Part shown: in pieces, positions 1 through 5,824 of the stretch
Layout: the number at the start of each line of letters is the position of its first letter
Numbering within the stretch: position 1 is the stretch's first letter
From: Bacteroides sp.
GTDB taxonomy: Bacteria; Bacteroidota; Bacteroidia; Bacteroidales; SM23-62
Length of the DNA: 7,922 bases
Assembly (NCBI GenBank): GCA_030589965.1
Contig: JAUUZM010000135.1
Span: 1 to 7,922, forward strand
Reading direction: 5' to 3'
The notes under the pieces: model-generated
The model's input: the letters and a program-made list of their open reading frames with translations, nothing else
Database searches by the model: none
Told to the model about the DNA's origin: nothing
Position numbers and translations under genes: made by a program

Positions 1-351
1 CGGAGAATTCTGACCGGCCCTGGTGGCAACTACAATTACCTCCTCTGCCATGACTGAAGTTGGACTCAAATTAAAATCAATGATTAATTCCCCCTCAAAT
101 TCAATTTCCTTTACTTCTGTTTGAAATCCCACATAGGAGGCCTTCATTGTGTAACTGCCTTCGGGAAGTCCGTTTATTAAATAATTCCCGTTTACATCGC
201 ATATGGCTCCTCGAAAAGTACTTTCGATATAAACATTCGCACCAATCAGTGCTACACCGGCTGTATCAGTGACCCTTCCAGATATTACTGATTGGGCACT
301 CGTCTGCACACAGAATGCAGCAGCCAGGATGACAGTCATCCAGGTTTTCAT
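1..351 (-). CDS. TonB-dependent outer-membrane receptor, N-terminal part, probable thiamine (precursor) transporter; cut by window edge
   Basis: The reverse strand from the ATG at 351 is open for 117 codons to the window edge. Residues 1-19 form a signal peptide (MKTWMTVILAAAFCVQTSA, then Q). Residues about 21-98 look like a carboxypeptidase-regulatory-like beta-sandwich domain, with the typical SGRVTDTAG start, DVNGNYLINGLPEGSYT and a SYVGFQT stretch. A TonB-box-like segment, EEVIVVATR, follows at 103-111 and would lead into the plug domain; the plug and barrel lie outside the window. Such receptors sit in the outer membrane and import ligands using TonB/ExbBD energy. The ligand is inferred from the TPP riboswitch directly upstream: thiamine-regulated TonB receptors are known in Bacteroidota (for example OMthi of Bacteroides thetaiotaomicron). 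The family call is firm, while the substrate is inferred from regulation only. Confidence 0.92.
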   Translation of the reverse strand, partial: MKTWMTVILAAAFCVQTSAQSVISGRVTDTAGVALIGANVYIESTFRGAICDVNGNYLINGLPEGSYTMKASYVGFQTEVKEIEFEGELIIDFNLSPTSVMAEEVIVVATRAGQNSP

Positions 352-382
352 AAGATAGATGTTAAAAATTATACAAACATGT

Positions 383-468
383 TTTCTAAATTCCCTGCGC
401 CGGCATTATCCGGATCAGGTTCTAAGGGTATGATCTCAGCCCGTTTTTTTAAGGCACCCCCTTAGAGA
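383..468 (-). promoter_or_regulatory. TPP riboswitch (THI element)
   Basis: Read on the minus strand, the leader of the TonB receptor gene contains all conserved blocks of the thiamine pyrophosphate aptamer. These are GGGGTGCC (about 461-454), GGCTGAGAT (about 441-433), ACCCTT, then ACCTGATCCGGATAATGCC (about 420-402) and GCGCAGGGAA (400-391). The helices can be drawn: P1 TCTAA with TTAGA, P2 GGGT with ACCC, a short P3 GCCT with GGGC across an A-rich loop, P4 CCTG with CAGG, and P5 CCGG with CCGG. TPP binding would turn down expression of the downstream gene, as is known for this class. The aptamer ends about 31 nt before the start codon and I see no terminator hairpin between them, so control at translation is the more likely mode (inference). 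Confidence 0.96.
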
Positions 469-475
469 AGCTTGA

Positions 476-506
476 CAAATATAAGGAATTTGCTCTTTGG
501 AGCAAA
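476..506 (-). promoter_or_regulatory. Bacteroidota-type promoter of the riboswitch-receptor transcript
   Basis: On the minus strand, TTTG (506-503) is followed after exactly 19 bp by TATATTTG (483-476). This matches the Bacteroidota primary-sigma consensus of TTTG and TAnnTTTG with a 19-21 bp spacer. Transcription would begin near 470, right at the 5' strand of riboswitch helix P1, so the transcript would contain the whole aptamer. Confidence 0.8.
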
Positions 507-507
507 C

Positions 508-541
508 AAAAAAGCCGCCCCAGAGTAATCTCTGAAACAGC
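508..541 (-). terminator. Rho-independent terminator of the thioredoxin gene
   Basis: Downstream of the thioredoxin stop, the minus strand can fold into a 12-bp stem (541-530 with 525-514, including several G-U pairs) closed by the loop ATTA and followed by six T residues (513-508). A second, smaller hairpin lies just before it: CCTGGA and TCCAGG around a TAAA loop at 549-564. The T-run ends one base before the T-rich -33 region of the riboswitch promoter, so the two elements are packed end to end. Confidence 0.8.
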
Positions 542-586
542 CCATCTGCCTGGATTTATCCAGGATTAAGCTTGTGGGTGGAAATA

Positions 587-952
587 CTAATCCACGTTAA
601 GGACGTCCTTAAAAGCCTTGGTAAAAGAATCTTTTGGTAATGCCCCCATGGCCATCTGTGGTTGTCCGTCTTTTGGGACAAACAGGATGGAAGGTATGCT
701 TTGTATTCCGAAAACAGATGCAAGCTCACGCTCCTGCTCGGTATTCACCTTATAAATATCAAGTTTCCCTTCAAATTCCTCTGAAAGCTCCTCAAGCAAG
801 GGAGCAACCGTCTTACAGGGTCCACACCAGTCTGCATAAAAATCTATCACGCAGGGTTTTTCTCCTTCAAATTTCCAGTCCTTGTTTGCTTCATAATTAA
901 ACACCTTGGTTTTGAAGGTGTCCGCTGTAAGATGCTCTGTCATAACACTCAT
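587..952 (-). CDS. trxA: Thioredoxin
   Basis: This 121-residue protein has the size of a single thioredoxin domain with a short N-terminal extension. It carries the classical redox site WCGPC at 42-46 (Cys43 and Cys46) after VIDFYAD. The conserved cis-proline is in SIP (Pro87), followed by ILFVPKDG. It would reduce disulfides of cytoplasmic partners, normally recycled by thioredoxin reductase, which is not in this window. I see no signal peptide or lipobox, so a cytoplasmic location is expected. A second ATG three codons in (MTEHL) is an alternative start; neither has a Shine-Dalgarno site, as is usual in Bacteroidota. The gene has its own consensus promoter (981-1011) and terminator (508-541), so it is probably transcribed alone. 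Confidence 0.95.
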   Translation of the reverse strand: MSVMTEHLTADTFKTKVFNYEANKDWKFEGEKPCVIDFYADWCGPCKTVAPLLEELSEEFEGKLDIYKVNTEQERELASVFGIQSIPSILFVPKDGQPQMAMGALPKDSFTKAFKDVLNVD

Positions 953-980
953 TTTAAATATGAATAAATCTAAATATCTA

Positions 981-1011
981 CAAAAATACGAATTTATAAT
1001 GTACTGTCAAA
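981..1011 (-). promoter_or_regulatory. Promoter of the thioredoxin gene
   Basis: The minus strand shows TTTG (1011-1008), a 19-bp spacer, and TATTTTTG (988-981), a full match to the Bacteroidota TAnnTTTG form. The predicted start of transcription is near 975, which leaves a leader of about 20-25 nt before the ATG at 952. The -33 box overlaps an AAATCATG sequence (1009-1016, plus strand) that recurs in the divergent cca promoter. Confidence 0.75.
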
Positions 1012-1021
1012 TCATGTGCCA

Positions 1022-1055
1022 TTGCAAAGGAAATCATGATTTTATTGTAATTTTG
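1022..1055 (+). promoter_or_regulatory. Probable promoter of cca
   Basis: TAATTTTG at 1048-1055 matches TAnnTTTG. The nearest upstream TTG is at 1022-1024, giving a 23-bp spacer, longer than the usual 19-21 bp, so the -33 assignment is weak. The start of transcription would lie near 1060. That fits translation from the ATG at 1087 better than from the TTG at 1072. Confidence 0.55.
1031..1042. promoter_or_regulatory. 12-bp perfect palindrome in the trx/cca intergenic region (operator candidate)
   Basis: AAATCATGATTT at 1031-1042 is its own reverse complement. It lies within the spacer of the proposed cca promoter. The half AAATCATG also occurs at 1009-1016 over the -33 box of the divergent trx promoter. 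The position suggests a site for a dimeric DNA-binding protein, but a 12-bp AT-rich palindrome can arise by chance and no regulator is known to me for this sequence. Confidence 0.3.
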
Positions 1056-1086
1056 TCAGGAGACTAACAATTTGTCATATCTACAT

Positions 1087-2499
1087 ATGAAGAAATGTCT
1101 TAATGATAAGATTTTCAAGTTAATTGCAGAGGTTGCAAAGGACGAAGATGTTCCAACTTTCGTCATCGGAGGATTTGTGCGGGATTGCATTCTCGAAAGG
1201 AAGACCCATGATGTAGATATAGTGGTTCTGGGCAGCGGAATTGATCTTGCTAAAAAAATTGCTAATCGCCTGGGTAAAGGAGTTCATGTTAGCATTTTCA
1301 GGAGTTTCGGAACGGCCATGGTCAAATTCGGAGATATGGAAATTGAGTTTGTCGGGGCCAGGAAGGAGTCCTACCGTACTACCTCCAGGAAGCCCATAGT
1401 CGAAGATGGAAGCCTGGAAGATGACCAGAACAGGCGTGATTTTACCATAAATGCCATGGCTATTTCCTTAAATCAGGATACCTACGGCACATTGATTGAC
1501 CCTTTCGGGGGAAGGGAAGATATAAAAAATAAGATCCTCAGGACCCCGCTTGAACCCGAAAAAACCTTCTCGGATGATCCCTTAAGGATGATGCGTGCCA
1601 TACGCTTTGCTTCCCAATTGGGTTTTACCATTGAGGAAGCAACACTTGATGCCATAAAAAAGTCTGCCACCCGGATCGAGATCGTATCCAGGGAAAGGAT
1701 AACGGTGGAGCTGAATAAAATCCTGCTCTCGGATAAGCCTTCCATCGGATTCAAATTAATGGAGGAATCCGGTTTATTGCAGTTGATTTTTCCGGAATTC
1801 CAGGATCTGAAAGGGGTACATGAAGAAAACGGACAACGTCATAAGGATAATTTTTACCATACCATCCAGGTAGTCGACAATGTTGCTTCCATATCAGACA
1901 ATCTCTGGCTCAGATGGGCGGCTGTACTCCATGATATAGCCAAACCACTCACCAAAAAATTTGACCAGGATTTGGGATGGACTTTCCATGCTCATGAATT
2001 TATAGGTTCAAAAATGGTGCACGGAATTTTCAGGAAAATGAAATTACCCCTGAATGAAAAGATGAAGTATGTGCAAAATATTGTCCTGCTCCACCTTCGT
2101 CCAATTTCCCTTTCCCCGGAAGGTGTAAGCGATTCAGCAATCCGCCGGCTGGTTTTCGATGCAGGCGATAATCTGGACGACCTGATGTTACTCTGCGAGG
2201 CAGATATCACCTCAAAAAATGAGAAAACCGTTCTGAAACATCTTAAAAATTTCAGCATCGTTCGACAGAAAATTGCAGAGCTGGAAGAAAAAGATTCCAT
2301 CCGGAACTTTCAGCCACCAGTCTCGGGAGAAGAAATAATGGAAACCTTCGGGATCTCACCTTCCAAACCGATTGGGATTATTAAGGACTTTATTAAAGAA
2401 GCCATCCTGGACGGGATCATTAAAAATAACCATGACGAGGCCTATGCCCTGATGCTGGAAAAAGGTAAGGAACTCGGACTTCAGACAAAAAAGGTTTAA
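1087..2499 (+). CDS. cca: CCA tRNA nucleotidyltransferase with HD domain
   Basis: This 470-residue protein belongs to the class II nucleotidyltransferase/poly(A) polymerase family. It builds or repairs the 3'-CCA end of tRNAs from CTP and ATP in the cytoplasm. Visible motifs, counted from the ATG at 1087, are GGFVRD at 28-33, the metal-binding DVD at 42-44, RRDFTINAMA at 116-125, DPLRMMRAIRFA at 164-175 and ERITVEL at 203-209. A C-terminal HD domain follows with H258, the HD pair at 282-283 (VLHDIAKP) and H301/H303 (FHAHE), suggesting an added phosphohydrolase activity. Length and order fit Bacteroidota CCA enzymes. A TTG five codons upstream (1072) is preceded by AGGAG at 1058-1062 and is an alternative start giving 475 residues. 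I prefer the ATG because the likely transcription start would fall at or inside that AGGAG. Poly(A) polymerase activity cannot be excluded by sequence alone. Confidence 0.95.
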   Translation: MKKCLNDKIFKLIAEVAKDEDVPTFVIGGFVRDCILERKTHDVDIVVLGSGIDLAKKIANRLGKGVHVSIFRSFGTAMVKFGDMEIEFVGARKESYRTTSRKPIVEDGSLEDDQNRRDFTINAMAISLNQDTYGTLIDPFGGREDIKNKILRTPLEPEKTFSDDPLRMMRAIRFASQLGFTIEEATLDAIKKSATRIEIVSRERITVELNKILLSDKPSIGFKLMEESGLLQLIFPEFQDLKGVHEENGQRHKDNFYHTIQVVDNVASISDNLWLRWAAVLHDIAKPLTKKFDQDLGWTFHAHEFIGSKMVHGIFRKMKLPLNEKMKYVQNIVLLHLRPISLSPEGVSDSAIRRLVFDAGDNLDDLMLLCEADITSKNEKTVLKHLKNFSIVRQKIAELEEKDSIRNFQPPVSGEEIMETFGISPSKPIGIIKDFIKEAILDGIIKNNHDEAYALMLEKGKELGLQTKKV

Positions 2500-2555
2500 T
2501 CCCAATTCAACCCTATTGCCTCCTCCCCGTATCATTATATTTTAGCAGATACTTC

Positions 2556-3641
2556 TTAATGCCTCCTCCAAATATCAATGTAAACCGGCAGGTGATCACT
2601 GAAGCCACCATTATATTTATACCCGCTGAAGGTCCGGAATGGTTTGCTGCCCGTACCTAGCCTGTCATTTTCCAGCAAATACTCTGGAGCAAAAATTCTT
2701 TTCCCTCCATGATTGACGAACAACATAGTGTCTGAGAAAAATGAACCACTGGCAAAAATTTGGTCAAACTCATACCAGTTTCCCTGGTATTTGATTGTTC
2801 CGGAAACTATACCGGGGATCCCCTCATTTTTATCGGTAGTCCCCTCAATTTTACCGCTTGTCCGTGATATGCTTCCTGAGGTAATCCCCTGAGCTCCCCC
2901 GGTATTATACAGGCAGCTATCCAAAATTATCCCGTCCATATGTTTTACACTCAGGACTTGTGACAGACTGGGATCGCAGAGCTCATCGTTCATGTCACCG
3001 GCTACCAGAATCCTGCAGGCAGGATCTGTAAACATCAGGGAATCTGTCAGTCCCTTTACAAGCTCTGCAGCCACCATCCGGTCCGGCATGCTTTCAAGGT
3101 AACCTCCCCATCTTGAAGGCCAGTGACACAGGACCAGGTGAAGAGTATCCCCTTCCGGAACTGCTCCCATGACATATAAAACATCACGAGTCGGACTCCT
3201 TCCTCCGTTTACTGTGATAAAATTCCATTTAATGGGTTTGAAGAATTGAGGTAAATAAAGAAGAGCCAGGTCAATTCCCCGTTCATCTGGTGAATCCTTG
3301 TGGATTACCTTGTAATTATACTTTAGAAGGGGGGTCTTCCGGGTAAGCCAGTTCAATACAAACCTGTTTTCCACCTCGCAGAGACCTATGATCTCGGGAG
3401 GTCTCCAATCTCCGATGGAAGCCAGTACCTTAAATATCCTCCTCTCCTTTGCCAGAAACCTGTCCCATGTCCAATGCCTCATTCCCCCGGGAAGGAATTC
3501 CTCGTCTTGGGTCAGACTGTCATCAAAGGGATCAAAGAGATTTTCCACATTATAAAACACAAAACGGATATCCCCCCTCCCATCCTGGGCCGATACTATA
3601 CCTGAATACAAAATCAACATAGAAATCAATGCTTTCATCAT
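2556..3641 (-). CDS. Secreted endonuclease/exonuclease/phosphatase-family protein
   Basis: A 361-residue protein of the DNase I-like EEP fold. Counted from the ATG at 3641, residues 1-18 form a signal peptide ending VSA before Q, so export to the periplasm or beyond is expected. Family motifs are present in order: YNVENLFD at 30-37 (Asn31), GLCEVEN at 86-92 (metal-binding Glu), DERGID at 119-124, HWPSR from His173, GDMND at 215-219 (Asp216, Asn218), and SDHLPVY at 348-354 (Asp349, His350). The catalytic set looks complete, so an active phosphodiesterase or nuclease is likely, but the substrate (DNA, RNA, nucleotide or lipid headgroup) cannot be read from sequence. Between LYN and YQGNWYEFDQ is a Gly/Ser/Thr-rich stretch (about 247-284) that I take to be an insertion. 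An upstream ATG at 3659 and the next ATG at 3638 are other possible starts. The gene converges on cca with a 56-bp gap and has no clear terminator there. Confidence 0.88.
   Translation of the reverse strand: MMKALISMLILYSGIVSAQDGRGDIRFVFYNVENLFDPFDDSLTQDEEFLPGGMRHWTWDRFLAKERRIFKVLASIGDWRPPEIIGLCEVENRFVLNWLTRKTPLLKYNYKVIHKDSPDERGIDLALLYLPQFFKPIKWNFITVNGGRSPTRDVLYVMGAVPEGDTLHLVLCHWPSRWGGYLESMPDRMVAAELVKGLTDSLMFTDPACRILVAGDMNDELCDPSLSQVLSVKHMDGIILDSCLYNTGGAQGITSGSISRTSGKIEGTTDKNEGIPGIVSGTIKYQGNWYEFDQIFASGSFFSDTMLFVNHGGKRIFAPEYLLENDRLGTGSKPFRTFSGYKYNGGFSDHLPVYIDIWRRH
2814..2855 (-). repeat. Degenerate 21-bp tandem repeat inside the EEP-family gene
   Basis: Units 2814-2834 and 2835-2855 match at 16 of 21 positions, sharing the core CCCCTCA and a following T-run on the plus strand. 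They are in frame and encode GKIEGTT and DKNEGIP, within the Gly/Ser/Thr-rich insert of the protein. Expansion by slipped-strand copying is a plausible origin. Confidence 0.55.
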
Positions 3642-3703
3642 TAATACATGTCCGATCACAGCGAATATCGGTCACCGGGAGACGAAAAAATAAAAAAACA
3701 AGA

Positions 3704-3725
3704 ATATATTTCAGATGAAATGTAT
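3704..3725. promoter_or_regulatory. Palindromic operator candidate upstream of hicA
   Basis: Two 10-bp arms, ATATATTTCA (3704-3713) and TGAAATGTAT (3716-3725), are separated by GA and are complementary at 9 of 10 positions. The site ends 9 bp before the hicA -7 box (3735-3742) and covers the region where a -33 element would be. HicB proteins with a DNA-binding domain are known to repress their own operon, so this is a good HicB operator candidate. It also overlaps a one-mismatch -7-like sequence (TATTCTTG, 3706-3699, minus strand) for the divergent EEP gene. Confidence 0.55.
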
Positions 3726-3734
3726 ATTTTTATT

Positions 3735-3742
3735 TACCTTTG
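3735..3742 (+). promoter_or_regulatory. -7 element of the hicAB promoter
   Basis: TACCTTTG is a full match to TAnnTTTG and lies 15 bp before the hicA ATG. No good TTTG box is found 19-21 bp upstream; the palindrome occupies that space. The leader would be only about 10 nt long. Confidence 0.55.
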
Positions 3743-3757
3743 CAATAACCATTCCCG

Positions 3758-3943
3758 ATGAAGAGTTCTGAATTGTTAAGGATTCTGAAGCGGGACGGAT
3801 GGTATGTCATCTCTCAGAAGGGTTCTCATTTAAAGATGGGTAACAAATCCAGAAAAGGAATAATTATTTTTCCATATCATGGTTCAAAAGAAATGAGTAA
3901 GGGTATTGAAAAAAGCATTCTTAAAAATGCCGGATTATTATGA
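3758..3943 (+). CDS. hicA: HicA family toxin (mRNA interferase)
   Basis: This 61-residue protein matches the HicA (YcfA-like) toxin in length and motif order. SSELLRILKRDGWYV forms the first helix and strand, QKGSHLKM carries the catalytic His24, and the IIFPYHGSKEMSKGIEKSILKNAGLL ending is typical of the family, with lysines suited to RNA contact. HicA toxins have a double-stranded-RNA-binding-like fold and cleave mRNA when not held by HicB. The stop codon overlaps the hicB start in ATGA, so the two are translationally coupled. All key residues are present and the gene appears intact. Confidence 0.93.
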   Translation: MKSSELLRILKRDGWYVISQKGSHLKMGNKSRKGIIIFPYHGSKEMSKGIEKSILKNAGLL

Positions 3944-4335
3944 AAAAGATGTATGAAAATATTTCGTTTACCGTAGAGAGATCGGCGGACGGGTACTGGG
4001 CTTACACTCCTGATTTGCCTGTATTTACTCATGGTGAGACATTCGCGAAATTAAAAGAAAATGCTGTCGAGGCCTTCAATCTTTTTATGGAGGATACAGG
4101 AGAAGAAATAAATGAGAAGAACATCAAGCTGGAAATTGACTTAAAACAATTCTTTCAGTATTATCGAGTCCTGAATGCCAAATTTCTCGCCCGCCGGATT
4201 GGAATGAATGAAACTCTTCTCTCCCAATATGTGCAGGGCAGAAAAAAACCTTCTCCCAGGCAAACCCGGCGCATTCTTATGGGTATTCAGGAGATTGGAA
4301 AGGAATTATCCAATCTGCATTTATTTGCAGAGTAA
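3940..4335 (+). CDS. hicB: HicB family antitoxin with C-terminal helix-turn-helix
   Basis: This 131-residue antitoxin is the partner of the upstream HicA. The N-terminal part (about 5-70) is the HicB RNase H-like domain that binds and blocks the toxin: FTVERSADGYWAYTPDLPVF, then HGETFAKLKENAVEAFNLFM. The C-terminal part (about 78-126) looks like an XRE/Cro-type helix-turn-helix: NAKFLARRIGMNETLLSQYV, then GRKKPSPRQTRRIL. This domain would allow autorepression through the palindrome at 3704-3725. It starts within the hicA stop codon (ATGA). Met4 is a possible later start. The stop lies 12 bp from the stop of the converging beta-helix gene, leaving no room for a separate terminator. Confidence 0.92.
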   Translation: MKKMYENISFTVERSADGYWAYTPDLPVFTHGETFAKLKENAVEAFNLFMEDTGEEINEKNIKLEIDLKQFFQYYRVLNAKFLARRIGMNETLLSQYVQGRKKPSPRQTRRILMGIQEIGKELSNLHLFAE

Positions 4336-4347
4336 AATACATGCTGC

Positions 4348-5781
4348 CTATTTTGAGATCGAGTCGGTCTCAAACCTTTCATAAGCTCCTATATCCGGAC
4401 CGAGCTCACCCAGGCGGCTGTCACCTTTTATATCGATTGGAAATTGAAGGGCAATCGCTTTGGAGCCCACATCCTTTGCTGGAGAAAGAGTATCAAGGGC
4501 AAAGTTATAGTTCTGATAATCAACGAAGGCCGGATCCTCGAGGTTGATTGTGTTTATGAAGTGTTCGGTATCCTCCAGGTTAAAATCCTCTGGATTTGCT
4601 TTGATGAGACAATGGTCGAAAACGTATGGCATTGTATTTTCTTCATGCTCATTAATGGAAAACTCAAATTCCTTATTACCGTAGATTATGCTGTTCGCGA
4701 AATATGCCTTCTCGATTGGCCGAACATTAATATTACCGTAGATGTCCTCATAATTATCCGTGATGGCAAGGGATGGTGTAGTACGGTTAGAGTACCCCGA
4801 TCCCCAGTAGTTACCTACAGTACAATGGTGGAACTCATAACTTCCGCCGATGTTGAGCAGGATGGCCAGCTGACCACAGTTTGATATTACCGTATTGCTT
4901 GCATGGATGCTTGTTCCCTGTCCGAGAATACCTACGGAGGACATATTTTCAATTCTACAATTTCGCAGGGTCAGGTTGGGGGTATTGGGAGTAAACACGG
5001 TATCGGCCATCAGTCCAATTGTACCGTTCTTAATATTTACATAATCCAGTTCATTTTCCTTGGTGCCCGGCCAGAAGTATATTAGTCCCCATTGACCAGG
5101 TATATCCCGGTACAGGTACTCCAGCCGGTCTCCCTGAATCTCAATAGGATTATCCAGACTCCCAGTTGCCTTTAAAGTACCCTTAATTATCAGGGCAGCG
5201 TTCCGGTGCATATATATCCTGACTCCTTCTTCAAGTGTCAGGGTTTCCAGGGAATCGAGAATAAGGTAATTCCGGATCAGGTAAGGTTTATCATTGATCC
5301 AGGTCTGGGTCCTGATGGTATCTGAATTAAACATATGCACATCCTGTCCCCAGGCCACCAGGTTAACATCCTGGAGGTTCCCATTAGTATTAAACAGTAT
5401 GGAATCATGAATGGCAAGAAGTGAATCCTGATTATTCGGATCAAGGGTTACTTCCACGAAAATGTAGAGGGAATCCTTGGGGGGGATTTCTATATTACGT
5501 ACCAAACTTCCGGCGATTCCGTCGATATTAAGTCTAAAAACTGAAGATTGTCCACCTGCCAGCTCTATGCTGGAGATTTCGAGGGACTGCTCATTATTGT
5601 TATAGATGCGGAAGCTTTGGGTGGTGGAGCCGATACTCGTAAATATGGTATCGAAAAATACGGTATCCGTTGAAAATCCAAGCCAGGCATCCTCTCCTCT
5701 GTAAACCTCATATCTCTCACAGGAGAATACCGCTGCCAGGAAGGCAACAGTAATCAGGAAATATTTCGTTAAAGATCTCAT
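4348..5781 (-). CDS. Lipoprotein with Ig-like domain and right-handed parallel beta-helix; function unknown
   Basis: From the ATG at 5781 this gives 477 residues. The start is MRSLTKYFLITVAFLAAVFSC, a lipoprotein signal peptide with the lipidated cysteine at 21. An ATG at 5796 lies inside the -7 box and is unlikely to be the start. Residues about 35-145 resemble an ASH/choice-of-anchor Ig-like domain (FDTIFTSIGSTTQSFRIYN, a later IEIPPKDSLYIFVEV). From about 180 on, the sequence has beta-helix rungs: TLEEGVRIYMHRNAALIIKG, GQWGLIYF, LTLRNCRIENMSSVGI. The C-terminus carries GPDIGAYE at 461-468, common at the end of beta-helix/choice-of-anchor Q proteins. It is probably held in the outer membrane, perhaps surface-exposed. 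Beta-helix proteins often bind or cleave polysaccharides, but I see no defined catalytic residues, so binding or a structural role is equally possible. Confidence 0.85.
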   Translation of the reverse strand: MRSLTKYFLITVAFLAAVFSCERYEVYRGEDAWLGFSTDTVFFDTIFTSIGSTTQSFRIYNNNEQSLEISSIELAGGQSSVFRLNIDGIAGSLVRNIEIPPKDSLYIFVEVTLDPNNQDSLLAIHDSILFNTNGNLQDVNLVAWGQDVHMFNSDTIRTQTWINDKPYLIRNYLILDSLETLTLEEGVRIYMHRNAALIIKGTLKATGSLDNPIEIQGDRLEYLYRDIPGQWGLIYFWPGTKENELDYVNIKNGTIGLMADTVFTPNTPNLTLRNCRIENMSSVGILGQGTSIHASNTVISNCGQLAILLNIGGSYEFHHCTVGNYWGSGYSNRTTPSLAITDNYEDIYGNINVRPIEKAYFANSIIYGNKEFEFSINEHEENTMPYVFDHCLIKANPEDFNLEDTEHFINTINLEDPAFVDYQNYNFALDTLSPAKDVGSKAIALQFPIDIKGDSRLGELGPDIGAYERFETDSISK

Positions 5782-5793
5782 CTCAGGATGCGG

Positions 5794-5824
5794 CAAAAGT
5801 AATGAAAAAATACTCAGTTCTAAA
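5794..5824 (-). promoter_or_regulatory. Promoter of the beta-helix lipoprotein gene
   Basis: The minus strand shows TACTTTTG (5801-5794), a full TAnnTTTG match, with TTTA (5824-5821) 19 bp upstream as a one-mismatch -33 box. The predicted transcription start is near 5788, so the leader before the ATG at 5781 would be under 10 nt. Confidence 0.55.

Noticed and set aside
370..380. ATG with a three-codon mini-ORF between the TPP aptamer and the receptor start
   Set aside because: ATG TTT GTA TAA is too short to call a leader peptide and such mini-ORFs are common by chance in AT-rich leaders.
634..900. Rightward open frame of 88 codons opposite the thioredoxin gene
   Set aside because: It is the antisense shadow of a clear WCGPC thioredoxin and its translation matches no family I recognise.
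2500..2555. Possible terminator between cca and the EEP-family gene
   Set aside because: No stem followed by a T-run could be drawn in either direction in this 56-bp gap.
4444..5085. Open rightward reading frames opposite the beta-helix gene
   Set aside because: They have no recognisable domains or start signals and lie wholly inside a well-supported gene on the other strand.
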